This document shows, piece after piece, positions 9,046 to 20,500 of a stretch of 55,595 nt of DNA (position 1 is its first letter; each line of letters begins with the position of its first letter). The stretch is from contig JAFSVU010000035.1 of NCBI GenBank assembly GCA_017444825.1, forward strand, positions 1 through 55,595, given 5' to 3'. The position numbers and the translations under genes are program-made. Below the pieces are notes generated by a model. It worked only from the letters and a program-made list of their open reading frames with translations, was not told the DNA's origin and ran no database searches. Origin of the DNA: Clostridia bacterium. Its GTDB lineage: Bacteria; Bacillota; Clostridia; UBA1212.

Positions 9046-10293
9046 TTGGCAGACGAAAATACATCCTCACCGGTAAAACGCAGGGTGGTTTCAAAAGAAG
9101 AGCGGGAACGCAGAATAAAGGCCGCAAGGCGCAAGAAGATCACTTTGCGCGTTGTGTTCATGTTGATCGCCATCGCGATAATAATCGTCGTCATTTCGCT
9201 GTTTATTTCCCTGGGGAAAGCTGTCAAAAAGCTCACCGACGGGTCCTCCGGGGCCAGCAAATACTCCTGTGCGACGTTCCAACTGAGGAATGCGGGTTCG
9301 GGTGAGATCATAAGCAACGGAAACAATATTTTCATCTACAACGACGGCACTTTGAGCTGCGTAAGAAGTACCGGAGCGCTGGTCTGGTCCGAGAGGATCG
9401 GCGGCACCGACGTAAGGGTCGAGGCCTACCAGTCCGGCATCGTGGTCTACGAGGTGCTTGGTAACGTCATCCGCTGCTTCGACGACACAGGGCTTCTGTG
9501 GGAGAGAACGGAGGAGGCCCCTGTAAGACTTGTGGAGCTGAACCCCTCATCCTCCAATGCCATCATATGCACCGAGCCTGAGGACTGTCTCTCTAAGGTC
9601 ATATACATAAGTACAAAGACCAAACAGTCCGTGGCGGAGCCGCTCCTGGAGAAAAAATACACCTTCAACTACGTTATCTCGGCGGCCATATCGCCCGGCG
9701 GAAAAGACATAGCCATAGCGGAGCTTGCGGACAGTGCGGATGCCGCGTCTACGAGGGTCTCGGTCATTGACGTGTCTTCGGGAAGAAGCTTTTTCTCGAG
9801 GCTGCTGGAGAACGAGGTCTGCCCATACTGTGCATTCGCGGGTGAGTCAAATCTTGCTATAGCGGGGCGAAAGAACGCTTATATTGTCGAAAAAATAGAC
9901 AAAACCAATGCCCGCGCCGCCAGATTCTCATCCCTGGTCACCCTGGGTGATTCGGACAGGGAAGTGATATCCATGATCACCGCGAAAAATAACGTGGCTT
10001 TGGCCATTGGCGACGGTGACGGAAAATCCGATATCACCGTATTTGAAGTCGGGTCGGGCAGCGGAAGGACTGTCTCAGTGCCAAGGACGATAAAAGGATT
10101 TATGTCCTGCCTTGACGGCACCTTCGCGGTGTATACGCAGAACGACTTCATGGTGTTTGATTTTGAGGGAAACAAGCTCGCCATCTGTGACGATAAGCTT
10201 GACATACAGTACATAAGCAACGGCGGAGGCGGTCACTACGTCACAAACGGAGAGAACGGGACCATCGTTGTGAATGTGAGAAAAGCGGGCTGA
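9046..10293 (+). CDS. membrane-anchored beta-propeller-like protein (DUF5711 type)
   Basis: 415 residues. A very basic N-terminus (residues 10-34) precedes one transmembrane helix (about 36-60). The rest is extracytoplasmic and made of repeated beta-rich segments (IFIYNDGTLSCVRSTGALVWSE, VRCFDDTGLLWE), typical of a PQQ/WD-like propeller. This matches the DUF5711 family in general architecture; function is unknown. The start is TTG at 9046, supported by AAGGAAG at about 9032 and by the absence of another in-frame start before the basic segment. It is followed by cvpA and a penicillin-binding carboxypeptidase, suggesting an envelope role. Confidence 0.6.
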   Translation: MADENTSSPVKRRVVSKEERERRIKAARRKKITLRVVFMLIAIAIIIVVISLFISLGKAVKKLTDGSSGASKYSCATFQLRNAGSGEIISNGNNIFIYNDGTLSCVRSTGALVWSERIGGTDVRVEAYQSGIVVYEVLGNVIRCFDDTGLLWERTEEAPVRLVELNPSSSNAIICTEPEDCLSKVIYISTKTKQSVAEPLLEKKYTFNYVISAAISPGGKDIAIAELADSADAASTRVSVIDVSSGRSFFSRLLENEVCPYCAFAGESNLAIAGRKNAYIVEKIDKTNARAARFSSLVTLGDSDREVISMITAKNNVALAIGDGDGKSDITVFEVGSGSGRTVSVPRTIKGFMSCLDGTFAVYTQNDFMVFDFEGNKLAICDDKLDIQYISNGGGGHYVTNGENGTIVVNVRKAG

Positions 10294-10326
10294 GACCCGT
10301 AAAGGCTGAACAGAAGAGGTGATATA

Positions 10327-11004
10327 ATGCCTTCAATTGCATCTGTCATTTTTGACCTCGTAATGGTGGGGCTGATCGTTGCCGCCGTGTTTATAGGGAA
10401 GAAAATGGGGCTGCTCAGGATGGTCTTTGTTCTGGGAATAATCTTTTTTGCATCGGTCATCGCAAGATTCGCCATGCCCCTGGTCTCGGCGGGGCTCATG
10501 CAGCTCAAGGTGGGTGACTCGGTGAAAAATTCGGTTGAGTCTACCATAACGGAGTGGATCGAAGAGGATGCAAATCTTGATTTTGACGGCGTGGTGGAGA
10601 AGCTTGGCCTTCCCAAGGAGATCGCCGCGGAGGCGGAGAAGACCATAGACGGTATCAAGGAGGAAAAAGGGAAAGAGCTGGCCGGAAAGGTGGCTCAGTT
10701 TATATCGGATGCGACTGTGAGGCTGGCAAGCTACATTATCGTCGCCATTGTCGTCATCATCCTGCTGGTGCTGATCTCGCTTCTAACCAAGCTGGTACAG
10801 AAGATACCCGTGGTGGGGGCGATCAATTCCGCGGGCGGCATCGTCGTGGGCGTTATCGCGGCGCTTATCACCATATTCCTGGTGTGTCTTTTCGTCAGCA
10901 GCATAGGACTTGGTTCCACGGGCGTGCTGTCGGATATCACCCAAAGATCGTACATTATTAGATTCCTCGGCTGGACCGGGGTCATCGGCGGTATCATAAA
11001 ATGA
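10327..11004 (+). CDS. CvpA family membrane protein
   Basis: 225 residues with a CvpA-type pattern: N-terminal helices (residues 6-24 and 28-52), a charged middle segment (66-118), then two or three C-terminal helices (125-150, 160-188) with the conserved-looking LVQKIPVVGAINSAGG loop. CvpA relatives are small envelope proteins named from colicin V production; their molecular role is poorly defined. The ribosome binding site AGAGGTGAT lies just before the ATG. Its stop overlaps the next start (ATGA at 11001), indicating coupling with the carboxypeptidase. Confidence 0.75.
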   Translation: MPSIASVIFDLVMVGLIVAAVFIGKKMGLLRMVFVLGIIFFASVIARFAMPLVSAGLMQLKVGDSVKNSVESTITEWIEEDANLDFDGVVEKLGLPKEIAAEAEKTIDGIKEEKGKELAGKVAQFISDATVRLASYIIVAIVVIILLVLISLLTKLVQKIPVVGAINSAGGIVVGVIAALITIFLVCLFVSSIGLGSTGVLSDITQRSYIIRFLGWTGVIGGIIK

Positions 11005-11984
11005 GAAGAGTTTTGGCGGCGGCGCTGGTCGTTGCATTGGCGCTGTCTTTTGCGGCATGTACCAACCGCAGAGTAATATATGAGAGAAGGACGCCTGTCT
11101 ACCTTGACACTCCGCAGCCCGACGACGAAAGGGACTGGAGCGTAAGCGGGACAGCCACTCCCGAAACCACCCCTGTGCCGGGAAACGAGGCCGACGTGCT
11201 GCCCTTCGAGTTCACCGGCTATGCTTATTGCGTGATGAACGCCGGCACGGGTGAGATACTTCTCGGAAGCAATACCACCACCAGAAACTATATCGCAAGT
11301 ATCACGAAGCTTATGACGGTGCTGACCGCCCTTGACTGGCTGCCCGTCAACGACAACGTAAAAATAGGCGAAGGCTGGCTGGACTTTATGAAGCAGAACA
11401 GCGGTATTGACTCCTTCGGCCTCACGGAGGGCACCACCTGCAAGGTTAAGGACCTTATCAGCATGGCCCTTGTGAGATCCTTCGGCGACGCTGCGATAGT
11501 CCTTGGCAAGGCGGTGGAGGAGCGCTCCGGGCGGAGCATTATAGATCTTATGAACGCCAAGGCCAGGACCTTCGGTATGACCGAGACCCATTTCGACAAC
11601 GTTATAGGCCTTGACATCGGCAACGACTTCACCGCGAACTACTCCACGGCCCTTGATGCCGCAAAGCTCATGCAGCAGGCTCTCCGGAGCGAAGTGGTCA
11701 TGCAGGCGTGCTGCGGAAATGACATCAGGCTGTCGGACGGCAAAGTCCTTGACAACACAAGCGCGTTCCTCCGGGACACCCATCCGGGCTCGAACTACAC
11801 CGTCCTCGGGGGAAAGACCGGCTACACGAAGGCGGCGGGCTCGAACCTTGCCGTTGCAGCCAGCAGCAATATAACAGGAACCGTGTTCGTGGTGGTGTAT
11901 CTCCACGGCGCGGGCATGAATACCATTGGCAATGAAATAGACCTGATGCTCGAATACCTCATCGCCAAGGAAGCCGCCAAATGA
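11001..11984 (+). CDS. D-alanyl-D-alanine carboxypeptidase (peptidase S11, DacF-like) lipoprotein
   Basis: 327 residues. A lipoprotein signal (LSFAAC, Cys about residue 16) is followed by a low-complexity linker and an S11 penicillin-binding catalytic domain. The SxxK motif is in ASITKLMTVL (nucleophile Ser near residue 99) and the KTG motif in GGKTGYTKAAGSN near 270. The SxN position reads SFGDAA instead of the usual SxNDAA, so the Asn is replaced by Gly. The family trims the terminal D-Ala from peptidoglycan stems. No C-terminal amphipathic anchor is seen, consistent with lipid anchoring at the N-terminus instead. It is translationally coupled to the CvpA gene. Confidence 0.85.
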   Translation: MRRVLAAALVVALALSFAACTNRRVIYERRTPVYLDTPQPDDERDWSVSGTATPETTPVPGNEADVLPFEFTGYAYCVMNAGTGEILLGSNTTTRNYIASITKLMTVLTALDWLPVNDNVKIGEGWLDFMKQNSGIDSFGLTEGTTCKVKDLISMALVRSFGDAAIVLGKAVEERSGRSIIDLMNAKARTFGMTETHFDNVIGLDIGNDFTANYSTALDAAKLMQQALRSEVVMQACCGNDIRLSDGKVLDNTSAFLRDTHPGSNYTVLGGKTGYTKAAGSNLAVAASSNITGTVFVVVYLHGAGMNTIGNEIDLMLEYLIAKEAAK

Positions 11985-12001
11985 TAAACGGCTGAAAGAG
12001 A

Positions 12002-14488
12002 ATGAAGCAAAGACCTGAAAAAACCAAACAGCGCAGGACGAAGGAAGAGCGCAAGGCCGCTGCCCGTGAGACAAGAGAACGCCTCGCGGCGGAGATAAAG
12101 GCCGGGTACGACGAGTTCTATTCCAGAAGGGACAGTTTTTTTGCATGGCTGGGCATCTTTTCGTCACTGGCGCTTTTTTCTATGTTCTTCACAAGCTGGA
12201 CCTCCGGGACCGGGGCGGGCTCCCCGTGGATCGCGTTCAACGTTCTTACGAGGATGTGCTCCCTTCTGATGCTGACGCTCTTCGGCGTGTTCACCCCATT
12301 TAGGAAGACGGTTTTTGCGGCCGGGGCCACTGCCTGGGCGATATGGATGCTGCTTTTGTCGGACATACCCTACGCTGTTCCGGCGATAGTGTTCGTGGCG
12401 GGTGTCTTCGTTTGCGCAATTGCGCTCCGGTACGAGAATAAAAAACAGAAGGCCGGCGAGACCAAGACATCCTACGAGACCGACGTCGAATGGACGAAAT
12501 ATTTCTACTTTACCATCGCTCTCACACTGGTGGTGGAGATCATACACGAATTCAAGGCGGATGAGGCGTTTTTCAACATTGGCGGACCATTTGAGATGCT
12601 CATAAAGAACCCGGACAGGTTCATGAACAACGTATTGATCATATTTTTCACCGGTCTTTTCACAAGGATATGCACAAGGCGGAAGTTTGCCACCGCGATA
12701 TTCGCATTTGTCTGGATCGCCCTTGCCTTCATCAGCCTGCTTAAGATAAACAACGTATACGAGCCCCTCATGGTGCTGGATATATTCGCCACAATGGACA
12801 TGGCTGCGGTGGTGACGAAATACTTCAAGTGGTTCTTCTTTGTCCTCCTGGGCCTCGGACTGCTGATCGTGGTCGCGGGTCTTGTGTGGCTGATACGGAA
12901 GGAAAAACCAAAGGTCGTAAAGGGCACGGGCCTTGTCATTGCCGGGATCCTTGCGGTGCTCGCATTGGTTTCGTTCATATTCTCGTCAATGCTTCCCTAC
13001 AGCGCCTTCAGCGACGATTTCGCCATAGAAAACTACTACACCCAGGGCTTTGCGGCCAGCTTTGCGCGCACAACTGCGGGCTCCATACAGCGGAAACCCG
13101 ACAACTTCTCGGAGGAGAACTACGCCGAGATCGCCGCCAATGTAGAGAAAAATTACGTCCCGAAGGCCGACACCCAGGTGAAGAACATAATCGTCATCCA
13201 GATGGAGTCTTTCTCGGACCCGCTGGCATTTTCCGAACTGAACCCGGAGCTTAAGCTTGAAAAGGACCCGATCCCCTTCCTCCGCTCTCTTGGAGAAAAG
13301 TATTCCACGGGCATGGTGGACGTTCCGGTGTACGCGGGCCAGACGGTGAAGAGCGAGTTTGAGTTCCTCACCGGCATAGACCTTGTGAACCTTCCCGACG
13401 GCCTCAACCCCTACGTCACGGTCATAAACGACGACGAGATCGACAGCCTGCCCAGGCACCTCTCTTCGATAGGTTTTACCACCACTGGCATCCACAACTA
13501 CCAGGGTGAGTTTTTCTCCAGGCATCTGGTGTACGATAACATTGGTTTTGACAGATTTGTGCCGGTGGAGTGCATGAAAAACGTCAGGAGGAGGGGCAGC
13601 GACCTCTGGGCGTCGGACGACGTTCTGGCGGGGCAGATAAAGAAGGCCCTCGACGAGAACAGCTCCAGGAAGTTTATATTCGTTTCGACCGTCCAGCTCC
13701 ACGGAAACTACCCGGTGATCAAAAGCGACGAATTCCCGATGCATATCGAGGGTCTCGAGAAGGGGAGCGACATCGAAGGTCAGTTCCAGTATTACGTGGG
13801 CCAGCTTATGGAGTTTGACGCCGCCATGAAGTCCATCGTGGAAATGCTCGAGGAGCGGGGAGAACCGACGGTGCTTCTGATGTACGCTGACCACCTTCCG
13901 GGCATTGCCAATGAGCTCTGCGACCTTCCCAACGAGGACACCTTCAGGACCCGGTACTACAGCTGGGACAACATCGGTCTTGCCGGAACGGAGGAGGACC
14001 TGCCGCTTTACAGACTTTCCACAATGCTCCTCGGAAGGGCGGGGGTGGACGGCTCCTTCATCAACCGCTTCCATGAGGTCTACGGGGCCATTGGCGGTGC
14101 TCAGTACGAGGATGCTTCCGAAATAGTCGATTACAAGCTTCTGTACATGTCGGACAAGCTTTTTGACAGCGAGCGGGACATGGTTTTCGGCTTTGAAAAA
14201 CCGGAGATACTTAGCATCGAAGAGCTTGAAAGCGAAAACAGCTCCCTGGGCAACGTATACAAGGTCAAGGCCGCGGGTCTAACCGAGGATACGGTGGTGA
14301 CGGTCAACGGGAAAATGTACAACCTGAACCTCGAAAACGATTATGAGGCAGTCTTTGAGACCGGATGGACTGCGATAAAGCAGGGGGACGTGATCACACT
14401 GAGGATCGTTGGCGAGAGACTGGGCACGGTGTTCGCCGAAAGCCGGGAGTTTGTCTACGAGCCGTTGACAGAACCCGCTTCGAAATGA
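12002..14488 (+). CDS. LtaS-type lipoteichoic acid synthase / phosphoglycerol transferase
   Basis: 828 residues. A charged cytoplasmic N-terminus precedes several transmembrane helices up to about residue 340. An extracellular sulfatase-fold domain follows with IIVIQMESFSD (metal-binding Glu), AGQTVKSEFEFLTG (Thr nucleophile region), IHNYQGEFF and MYADHLPG (metal-binding Asp-His). LtaS enzymes polymerise glycerol phosphate from phosphatidylglycerol onto a glycolipid anchor outside the membrane. The protein is longer than S. aureus LtaS (about 650) and carries an extra C-terminal beta-rich stretch (about 735-828). It lies between a carboxypeptidase and a VanW protein, in an envelope cluster. 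Confidence 0.88.
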   Translation: MKQRPEKTKQRRTKEERKAAARETRERLAAEIKAGYDEFYSRRDSFFAWLGIFSSLALFSMFFTSWTSGTGAGSPWIAFNVLTRMCSLLMLTLFGVFTPFRKTVFAAGATAWAIWMLLLSDIPYAVPAIVFVAGVFVCAIALRYENKKQKAGETKTSYETDVEWTKYFYFTIALTLVVEIIHEFKADEAFFNIGGPFEMLIKNPDRFMNNVLIIFFTGLFTRICTRRKFATAIFAFVWIALAFISLLKINNVYEPLMVLDIFATMDMAAVVTKYFKWFFFVLLGLGLLIVVAGLVWLIRKEKPKVVKGTGLVIAGILAVLALVSFIFSSMLPYSAFSDDFAIENYYTQGFAASFARTTAGSIQRKPDNFSEENYAEIAANVEKNYVPKADTQVKNIIVIQMESFSDPLAFSELNPELKLEKDPIPFLRSLGEKYSTGMVDVPVYAGQTVKSEFEFLTGIDLVNLPDGLNPYVTVINDDEIDSLPRHLSSIGFTTTGIHNYQGEFFSRHLVYDNIGFDRFVPVECMKNVRRRGSDLWASDDVLAGQIKKALDENSSRKFIFVSTVQLHGNYPVIKSDEFPMHIEGLEKGSDIEGQFQYYVGQLMEFDAAMKSIVEMLEERGEPTVLLMYADHLPGIANELCDLPNEDTFRTRYYSWDNIGLAGTEEDLPLYRLSTMLLGRAGVDGSFINRFHEVYGAIGGAQYEDASEIVDYKLLYMSDKLFDSERDMVFGFEKPEILSIEELESENSSLGNVYKVKAAGLTEDTVVTVNGKMYNLNLENDYEAVFETGWTAIKQGDVITLRIVGERLGTVFAESREFVYEPLTEPASK

Positions 14489-14494
14489 TAGAAT
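14465..14494 (+). promoter_or_regulatory. promoter of the VanW gene
   Basis: TTGACA at 14465-14470 and TAGAAT at 14489-14494 with an 18-base spacer. It overlaps the last codons of the LtaS gene and lies about 70 bases before the next start. Confidence 0.6.
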
Positions 14495-14568
14495 AATCGG
14501 TGCGTTATACGCCTACTTAAGATAAACCGTTTTACACGGAAATTTGCTAAAGAAAAGAGCTCAGCAAA

Positions 14569-17058
14569 ATGACAAACGACTGGATTGACGGAAATGGTGC
14601 CGGCAAAAACACCGGTGACATGCGATCACAACCCACGGACGCCTTCGGAAAGGTCTATTTCGAGGCGAAACAGGATGTTATTAACTTCGGGATGAAGGTC
14701 ATGGCAGGTTATTTCGACGATCAGGACTATAGCAGAGATAATTATTTTTTCAGCACGAATTCCAACGGTAATATAATAACAGACAGCGAAAACAGACAGG
14801 GCGGCGGCATGGACGGAGATAATTCCGGATCCCATCACACCTTTGAGCCCTTTGGTTTTGATGATGACAGCGACGTGGTGTTCACCCCAGCAGCTCCTGC
14901 CGAGCCGGTCGACGTGCCCCCCGCTCCGGAACCTGAAAGAGAGCCGGAAAACGGTTTTGAGGAAGGCGATATCCCGGATGGCGAAGAGGTGTTTTTCGGC
15001 GACCCCGAGGACGGCTTTGAGGTTGAAGACGACGAGAATTCCTTCGTATTTTTCGGTGACGAACTGACTGTAAACGACGTGGACCTCAGCGCCTTTGACG
15101 AGGACGGGGACGAGGACGTAAAGGTTTACCACAAGGGCGAATACGTGGAGTTTGACAAGGCCGCAAAGAACCCGCCCATGGACAATAACGAACCCTACCT
15201 GAAGACTCCCGTGGACGAGAAATTCGACGAGGAGTTCTTTGAGTCTGTCTACACGGACCGCGGCAGGGGCTTTAAGACGGCTCTCATCGTCATCACCATA
15301 CTCGTGGTCATCGCGCTTTCTGCATTTCTTTTCTACAGACATTTCAAGAGCAACGCTCTCGGCGAGGATACGATCTACAGCGGCATCCGGGTTAACGGCT
15401 ACGACCTTGGCGGCATGACAAGAGAAGAGGTCCTTAAGTACGTCAAGGACACCTACGTGACACCGGTCCAGAACACAAAGATCATCGTCTCCATCGACAA
15501 TGCTTTCCGCAAGGAGTACCCGATCACCGACTTTTTCTCGCTGCCGGATGCGGACGCCATCGCCAATGAAGCCTACAACTACGCAAGGGTCGGAGACGAC
15601 GCCGACAGGCTGAAGCTCATCAACGCCCTGAAGAGCAACCCCATGGACATCACTGTCCAGTACACGTACAACGCCATGGGCCTCCAGACCGTTATCGCCA
15701 ATGCCACCACCGAAGGCTTCGCAAGCGTAATTGACCCGAAGGTCGAATACGGCGAAGAGGGTGCGGTGTTCACCGGCGGAAAACACGGCGCAAGGATCGA
15801 CGAAAAAGCGTTCAAAGAGCAGCTGGAGTGGACCATGGACAGCATCCAGAACCAGCTGAAAAACATCAAGACCGTGGAAACTATCCCCGACAAGGAGATC
15901 CAGGTGGTCAGCGTCCAGTCCGAGTTCAGAAAGCTTGACTTCTCAAAGGTGCTTGCCGATGCAACCGTGGCTCCCGTTGATGCCAGTATCTACAGGGACG
16001 GCCCCACCGCCAAGTCCCCCATCAAGATAGTGCCCGACGTTCCCGGAAGGTCCCTTGACGAGGCCAAACTTACCGAGGTCCTTTCCCAGATCAACTCCGG
16101 CATGGAGCTTCCCCAGGGATCCATAACCCTCGCATACATTCTGATACCCGCAAACGTCACTTCGGAATCTCTTGGCGGATCACTCTACTCCACCAGGCTT
16201 GCAGAGGTCACCAGCAAAAACACGGCTGACCCTGTCTCGACGGACAAGAGCAAGGGCGTGGACGCAAGATCCTACAACCTTAAGAGGGCGGTCCACATTT
16301 TCGACACGATATACCTCCTTTCGGGTGAGGAGTTCAGGCTGCTGGATCTCATTGGCCACACTACCACCGCCAATGACTTCACTATGGCATTTGAGAACAT
16401 AAACGACGGAGGAAATCTCGTAAGCGGAGGCGGAATATCCCAGTTCGGCACCGCACTTTTTGAGAGCGTGGTAAGAGCCGGCCTCGAAGTGACTTCCGTC
16501 ACCCACAACAAGTATTTCCCGAACTACGGAACAACAGGCTTTGACGCTAAGATCAGCTCCGACGCAAGCAACCGCTGCGATCTGATCTTCAAGAACACCC
16601 TTTCCGGCCCCGTGAGGATCAGCGTTAAATATGAGAACGACGTTCTAAGCGTCGCCATCGACGGTCCCGAGCAGTCCGGAGGCGCCATCACCCCCCGCTA
16701 TACCCTCACAAGTGAGAAGGAAAACGAGAAAGAGGGCGGCATCGAATACACCTACAGAGTCTACACCGTGGGTAAGATCGAGAAGAGCTACGGCAACGTC
16801 ACCTACATAAAGAAGGATGCAGGAGCCGCTGCGACGACTCCCAGCCCGACGCCCGAGGAAACTCCCACGCCTACGCCGACCGCCGAGGAGACACCGACCG
16901 CCACGCCGGAGGATACTCCCAGCCCGACGCCTGAGGAAACTCCCACGCCTACGCCCGAGACTCCCACCCCGACACCCGAGTCTGAGACTCCCACTCCCAC
17001 GCCTGTGCCGGATGATACTCCTTCGCCTACTCCCCCGCCGGAGGAAGGTCAGAATTGA
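14569..17058 (+). CDS. VanW family wall-associated protein
   Basis: 829 residues. A long acidic cytoplasmic segment (1-235) leads to one transmembrane helix (about 240-260). Outside there are peptidoglycan-binding-4 type repeats ([22 protein letters not shown] from about 268), then a VanW domain (about 565-690, with [22 protein letters not shown]), and a strand-rich piece. The C-terminal tail (about 757-829) is almost purely Thr-Pro repeats. VanW-domain proteins are wall-associated and of uncertain biochemistry. In the VanW signature the usual Cys-Gln-Val-Ser is Ser-Gln-Phe-Gly here. The cytoplasmic acidic region is unusually long. The Pro-Thr tail probably spans the wall. Confidence 0.82.
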   Translation: MTNDWIDGNGAGKNTGDMRSQPTDAFGKVYFEAKQDVINFGMKVMAGYFDDQDYSRDNYFFSTNSNGNIITDSENRQGGGMDGDNSGSHHTFEPFGFDDDSDVVFTPAAPAEPVDVPPAPEPEREPENGFEEGDIPDGEEVFFGDPEDGFEVEDDENSFVFFGDELTVNDVDLSAFDEDGDEDVKVYHKGEYVEFDKAAKNPPMDNNEPYLKTPVDEKFDEEFFESVYTDRGRGFKTALIVITILVVIALSAFLFYRHFKSNALGEDTIYSGIRVNGYDLGGMTREEVLKYVKDTYVTPVQNTKIIVSIDNAFRKEYPITDFFSLPDADAIANEAYNYARVGDDADRLKLINALKSNPMDITVQYTYNAMGLQTVIANATTEGFASVIDPKVEYGEEGAVFTGGKHGARIDEKAFKEQLEWTMDSIQNQLKNIKTVETIPDKEIQVVSVQSEFRKLDFSKVLADATVAPVDASIYRDGPTAKSPIKIVPDVPGRSLDEAKLTEVLSQINSGMELPQGSITLAYILIPANVTSESLGGSLYSTRLAEVTSKNTADPVSTDKSKGVDARSYNLKRAVHIFDTIYLLSGEEFRLLDLIGHTTTANDFTMAFENINDGGNLVSGGGISQFGTALFESVVRAGLEVTSVTHNKYFPNYGTTGFDAKISSDASNRCDLIFKNTLSGPVRISVKYENDVLSVAIDGPEQSGGAITPRYTLTSEKENEKEGGIEYTYRVYTVGKIEKSYGNVTYIKKDAGAAATTPSPTPEETPTPTPTAEETPTATPEDTPSPTPEETPTPTPETPTPTPESETPTPTPVPDDTPSPTPPPEEGQN

Positions 17059-17111
17059 CAACGAACTTAAACAGTCTTTGCGAACTGAAAAATAAAAAGT
17101 AAAGAGTTAGA

Positions 17112-17310
17112 GAGGTGCCGCTCAGGTAATAAGTAATAGTTAGAGGGGTGCCGCTCAAGTAATAAGTAACAGGTAAGAAGCAATAGGGGCCCACGTCGAC
17201 CACGTTTCATCGAGGAGCGATTCTTCACGAAGTGAAGCCAAGTGACGAGATGCAAGGTGCGAGACGCGAAGGGGGTGCCGCCCAAGGTAATAAGTAAAAG
17301 ATAATATGTA
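17112..17310. repeat. degenerate intergenic repeat, GGTGCCGCyCAAGTAATAAGTAA type
   Basis: Three imperfect units with GGTGCCGC followed by AAGTAATAAGTAA-like sequence start near 17114, 17147 and 17274. A GC-richer spacer with a CTTCACGAAGTGAAG hairpin lies near 17223-17237. A second cluster of the same unit lies at 46884-46977. Both clusters sit 3' of a gene and just before a CCTGC/GCAGG terminator. Confidence 0.6.
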
Positions 17311-17315
17311 AGAGG

Positions 17316-17355
17316 CCTGCCGATCTGCGATATGCGGAAAGGCAGGTTTTATTTT
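17316..17355 (+). terminator. intrinsic terminator after the VanW gene
   Basis: CCTGCC at 17316-17321 pairs with GGCAGG at 17341-17346, followed by TTTTATTTTA. The hairpin also contains an inner GATCTGCGATATGC stretch. Confidence 0.6.
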
Positions 17356-17514
17356 ACATAAGCACATGAGAATCGACCGGGTGAAAATTTTTTTTAAATT
17401 TTGAAAAAATGACAATTTGTCTCTTTTTTTCTCGATTTTGCAGTGATATTATTGTAGCAAGCGATGGGGATGTTTTGATCCCGGTCTAAAAAATAGAAAG
17501 AACGAGAGAATAAT

Positions 17515-20500
17515 ATGTTTGTTGATTTTAAAAAGAAAACTATACGACTGATTACTGTACTTATTGCAGTTTGCTTAATGGTTACTTTTCTGCCGGCTGT
17601 CTCGTCGGCGGAAGATGAACCCGTATCGGAAAACAGTTCTTATCCGGGCACGGAATATTCAAGTGATGATATTAAGCCCGACGGCAGCCTTGACGGACTA
17701 AGATATATAAACAGTGAAGATCTGATAAAAAACGGAGCTGTGAAAAGACTGCCCGGAAATGAGACTCTTAACAGTTACGCATTTCTTAACTATGACGGCA
17801 CCGAGTCCGTCGTCATTTTTCCCGAGAATATTAAGTATGTTGATCGCACAGGTAAAACGGTCGAAAAAGATCTGACTCTTACAAAGACCGTTAATGGCGG
17901 ATATACGGTTAAAGCAAATGACTACGACGTGGTTTTCCCGGAGAATATAGATGACGGGATAAGCTTCAGCTACCTTGACGGAACTGTCAGGATTATTCCC
18001 AAAAACGAAAACGGAAGCAGTAAAGCGAGCGTTGAAAACAACGCCATACTGTATCGCGAGGTATTCGGAAAGGATACCGCTGTCAGATACACTCCGCTGC
18101 TTAACGGAATAAAAGAAGATATTATCCTGGATAATTATACCGGGGTTGACTCATTCGAGTTTTTGATCGATGCGGAGGGCCTTGTTCTTTCCCGCCGGGA
18201 AGAGGGACTTGTTTTTGAAAATGAGAAACAGGAAGCCGTGATCGTTCTCGGCGAGATACTGGCATACGACGCCAATGGCAATATCGCAAAAGGCTCTTTG
18301 TCTGCAGAGCTGTATGACAAAAATACCGCTTATTCTGTGACCATCAGTATAGAAAAAGAGTTTTTAACGGATCCCAAGACTGTTTATCCCGTAACGATCG
18401 ATCCGCCGATCTATGAAAGCAGCGACGGGTCAGCGATACAGGACTCTCCCATTTTCGATGGGACAGCATACCAAAACAGCTGTTTCGGAACATATCTTAT
18501 CGATTATGTCGGACCGGTTTCCCCTTACGGAAATGGAAGAACAGCCATGTGGTTATACGGGCTGGAAAATAATCCAATCTACAAAACGTTGGATGCTGAG
18601 GAAATCCTCTCGGTAAAAATCAACGTCAGAGGGACGACTTCGGGAAGCCCGGTATATGTTAACCTTTACAGGATCAGCAGCAACGTCACATGGGGTGAAT
18701 ACACTGTCACATACAATAACGTAGGCTCTTTTGACACATTCGTGAACAAAGGAACGTATCTCAGTACTACCTCAAGAACTGAGTTTGATATCACTTCATT
18801 CGCCAAGGGCTGGAAAAACCTTTCGTACACAAATACAATGAGGGTCATTTTCACAACGGGCACCGGATCAAGCTCCTGGTTTTACTCATCTCACGCAATG
18901 AATAATTCCGGAGAGGTCGACAACAGGCCGTATATAACGTTTACGTATCAACCCCATAACTTGATGGATGAAGGAACTTACTACATCCGAAATCGACATA
19001 TAGACAAATTCCTTCAGCCGACAAACGGCTCATCCTCCGCAAATGCCGGGCTTGAGTTGAATGCGTTCTCCGGAAGCAATTCCCAGAAGTGGAAGCTGAT
19101 CTCCCACGGAAACGGGTATTATACGATAAAGAACGTAAACAACGGATATGTTTTAAGCGTTCCGTCGGGTTCTTACTCAACGTATGACGTTCAGTTGATA
19201 CAGGCTCAAGATACTCAGGCGGACGGGCAGTTGTGGCGTATCTATATGACGTCATATTGCGGATTTGCGATAAAACCAAGATCTGCCTGCGGTCCGAATG
19301 ACGGTACAGGGTGGAGCGACAGGACGATGTCTGTGGCCGACGGAAACGAGGGAAATGGTGCTCTTGTCACGCAGAGGCCATATGTGTACAATAACAGTTT
19401 TAAAGACGAATGGTATCTGATGCCGACTGATATATCAGAGACAGTGAGTTATGAGATTGAAAACAGTCAGTTGGGCTCTTATTTACGACCCGAAGATGGA
19501 GTGGCTTATACCAATAATGTGTTGGAGTTGTGGGAAGAAGACAACAGTTATTCTCAAAAATGGTTTTTTACAGCGGCAGGCGGCGGATATTACAAGATAT
19601 CTCCGTACTATAACTCTTCTCTTGCCATAACAGTTGCTTCCGGGTCCGAAACAGCCGAGAACGGCGGAGTTATTCAGTATCTTTACACTGCAGACAACCC
19701 CAGGCAGCAATGGTTCATCTACAAGGTGCCTCACGGATATGCGCTGAAGGCACGATCAGCTGGCATTAATAATCTTGTATTGTCTGTCAGCGAAGGCAAT
19801 CTCGGGAACGGAGCGGTAGTTTCTCAGAGAGCATATGTGAATAATCTGAGTTACAAGGAAGAATGGATCCTTCATGGACCGAGTACTCCGCCGATTGCTC
19901 CCGTAATAGAGGACGGTGTTTACTATATCGGACGCGGCGCAGTATACTTCACTGCGACACAATCGAAAGCATACAACGGAACTCAGGTGATAGTTAGTAC
20001 ACTATACTCATCTCTTGCATCATTGGCGCAACGATCGTCCCAGATGTGGAAAATAAAGTATCTGGGAAGCGGAAAGTATTCTGTGAGGCCTCTTCACAAA
20101 TTGGATATGGGCCTTACCTCATCCCAACAAGATTCAAGGGCAACTATAACCGATATCGGAACGAATGATGTTGCGGCATCACTGCCGGATTATGCACAGT
20201 GGTCAATAGAAGAATATCAAGATCCAACAGGTGTAAAGTATGTTTTCAGGAGACCTTCCGGTTCCGGGGCTGCCCTGGCAAGTATAGGAACGACTACATA
20301 TCCTCAAGTTTTAGTTTCCACTTACTTATATGGAGAGCCAACTGAATTGTGGACACTTACCCGGGTCGCCACAAGTTCTATTCCAAAGGGAATCGTGTTT
20401 TATCGGCGGTCAGATGGAACAAGCATCGAAGAAGACGTCGAACAATTTCTCTCGGCAGGAGATAGCTTAACGCTTGCGCAGATGGATATAAAGGTCGGCG

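Noticed and set aside
10731-12167. Long minus-strand frame of 478 codons opposite cvpA and the carboxypeptidase
   Set aside because: It lies entirely antisense to well-supported genes and has shadow-type composition.
16803-17061. Gly-Val and Arg-rich frames over the VanW tail
   Set aside because: They are shadows of the Thr-Pro repeat coding sequence.
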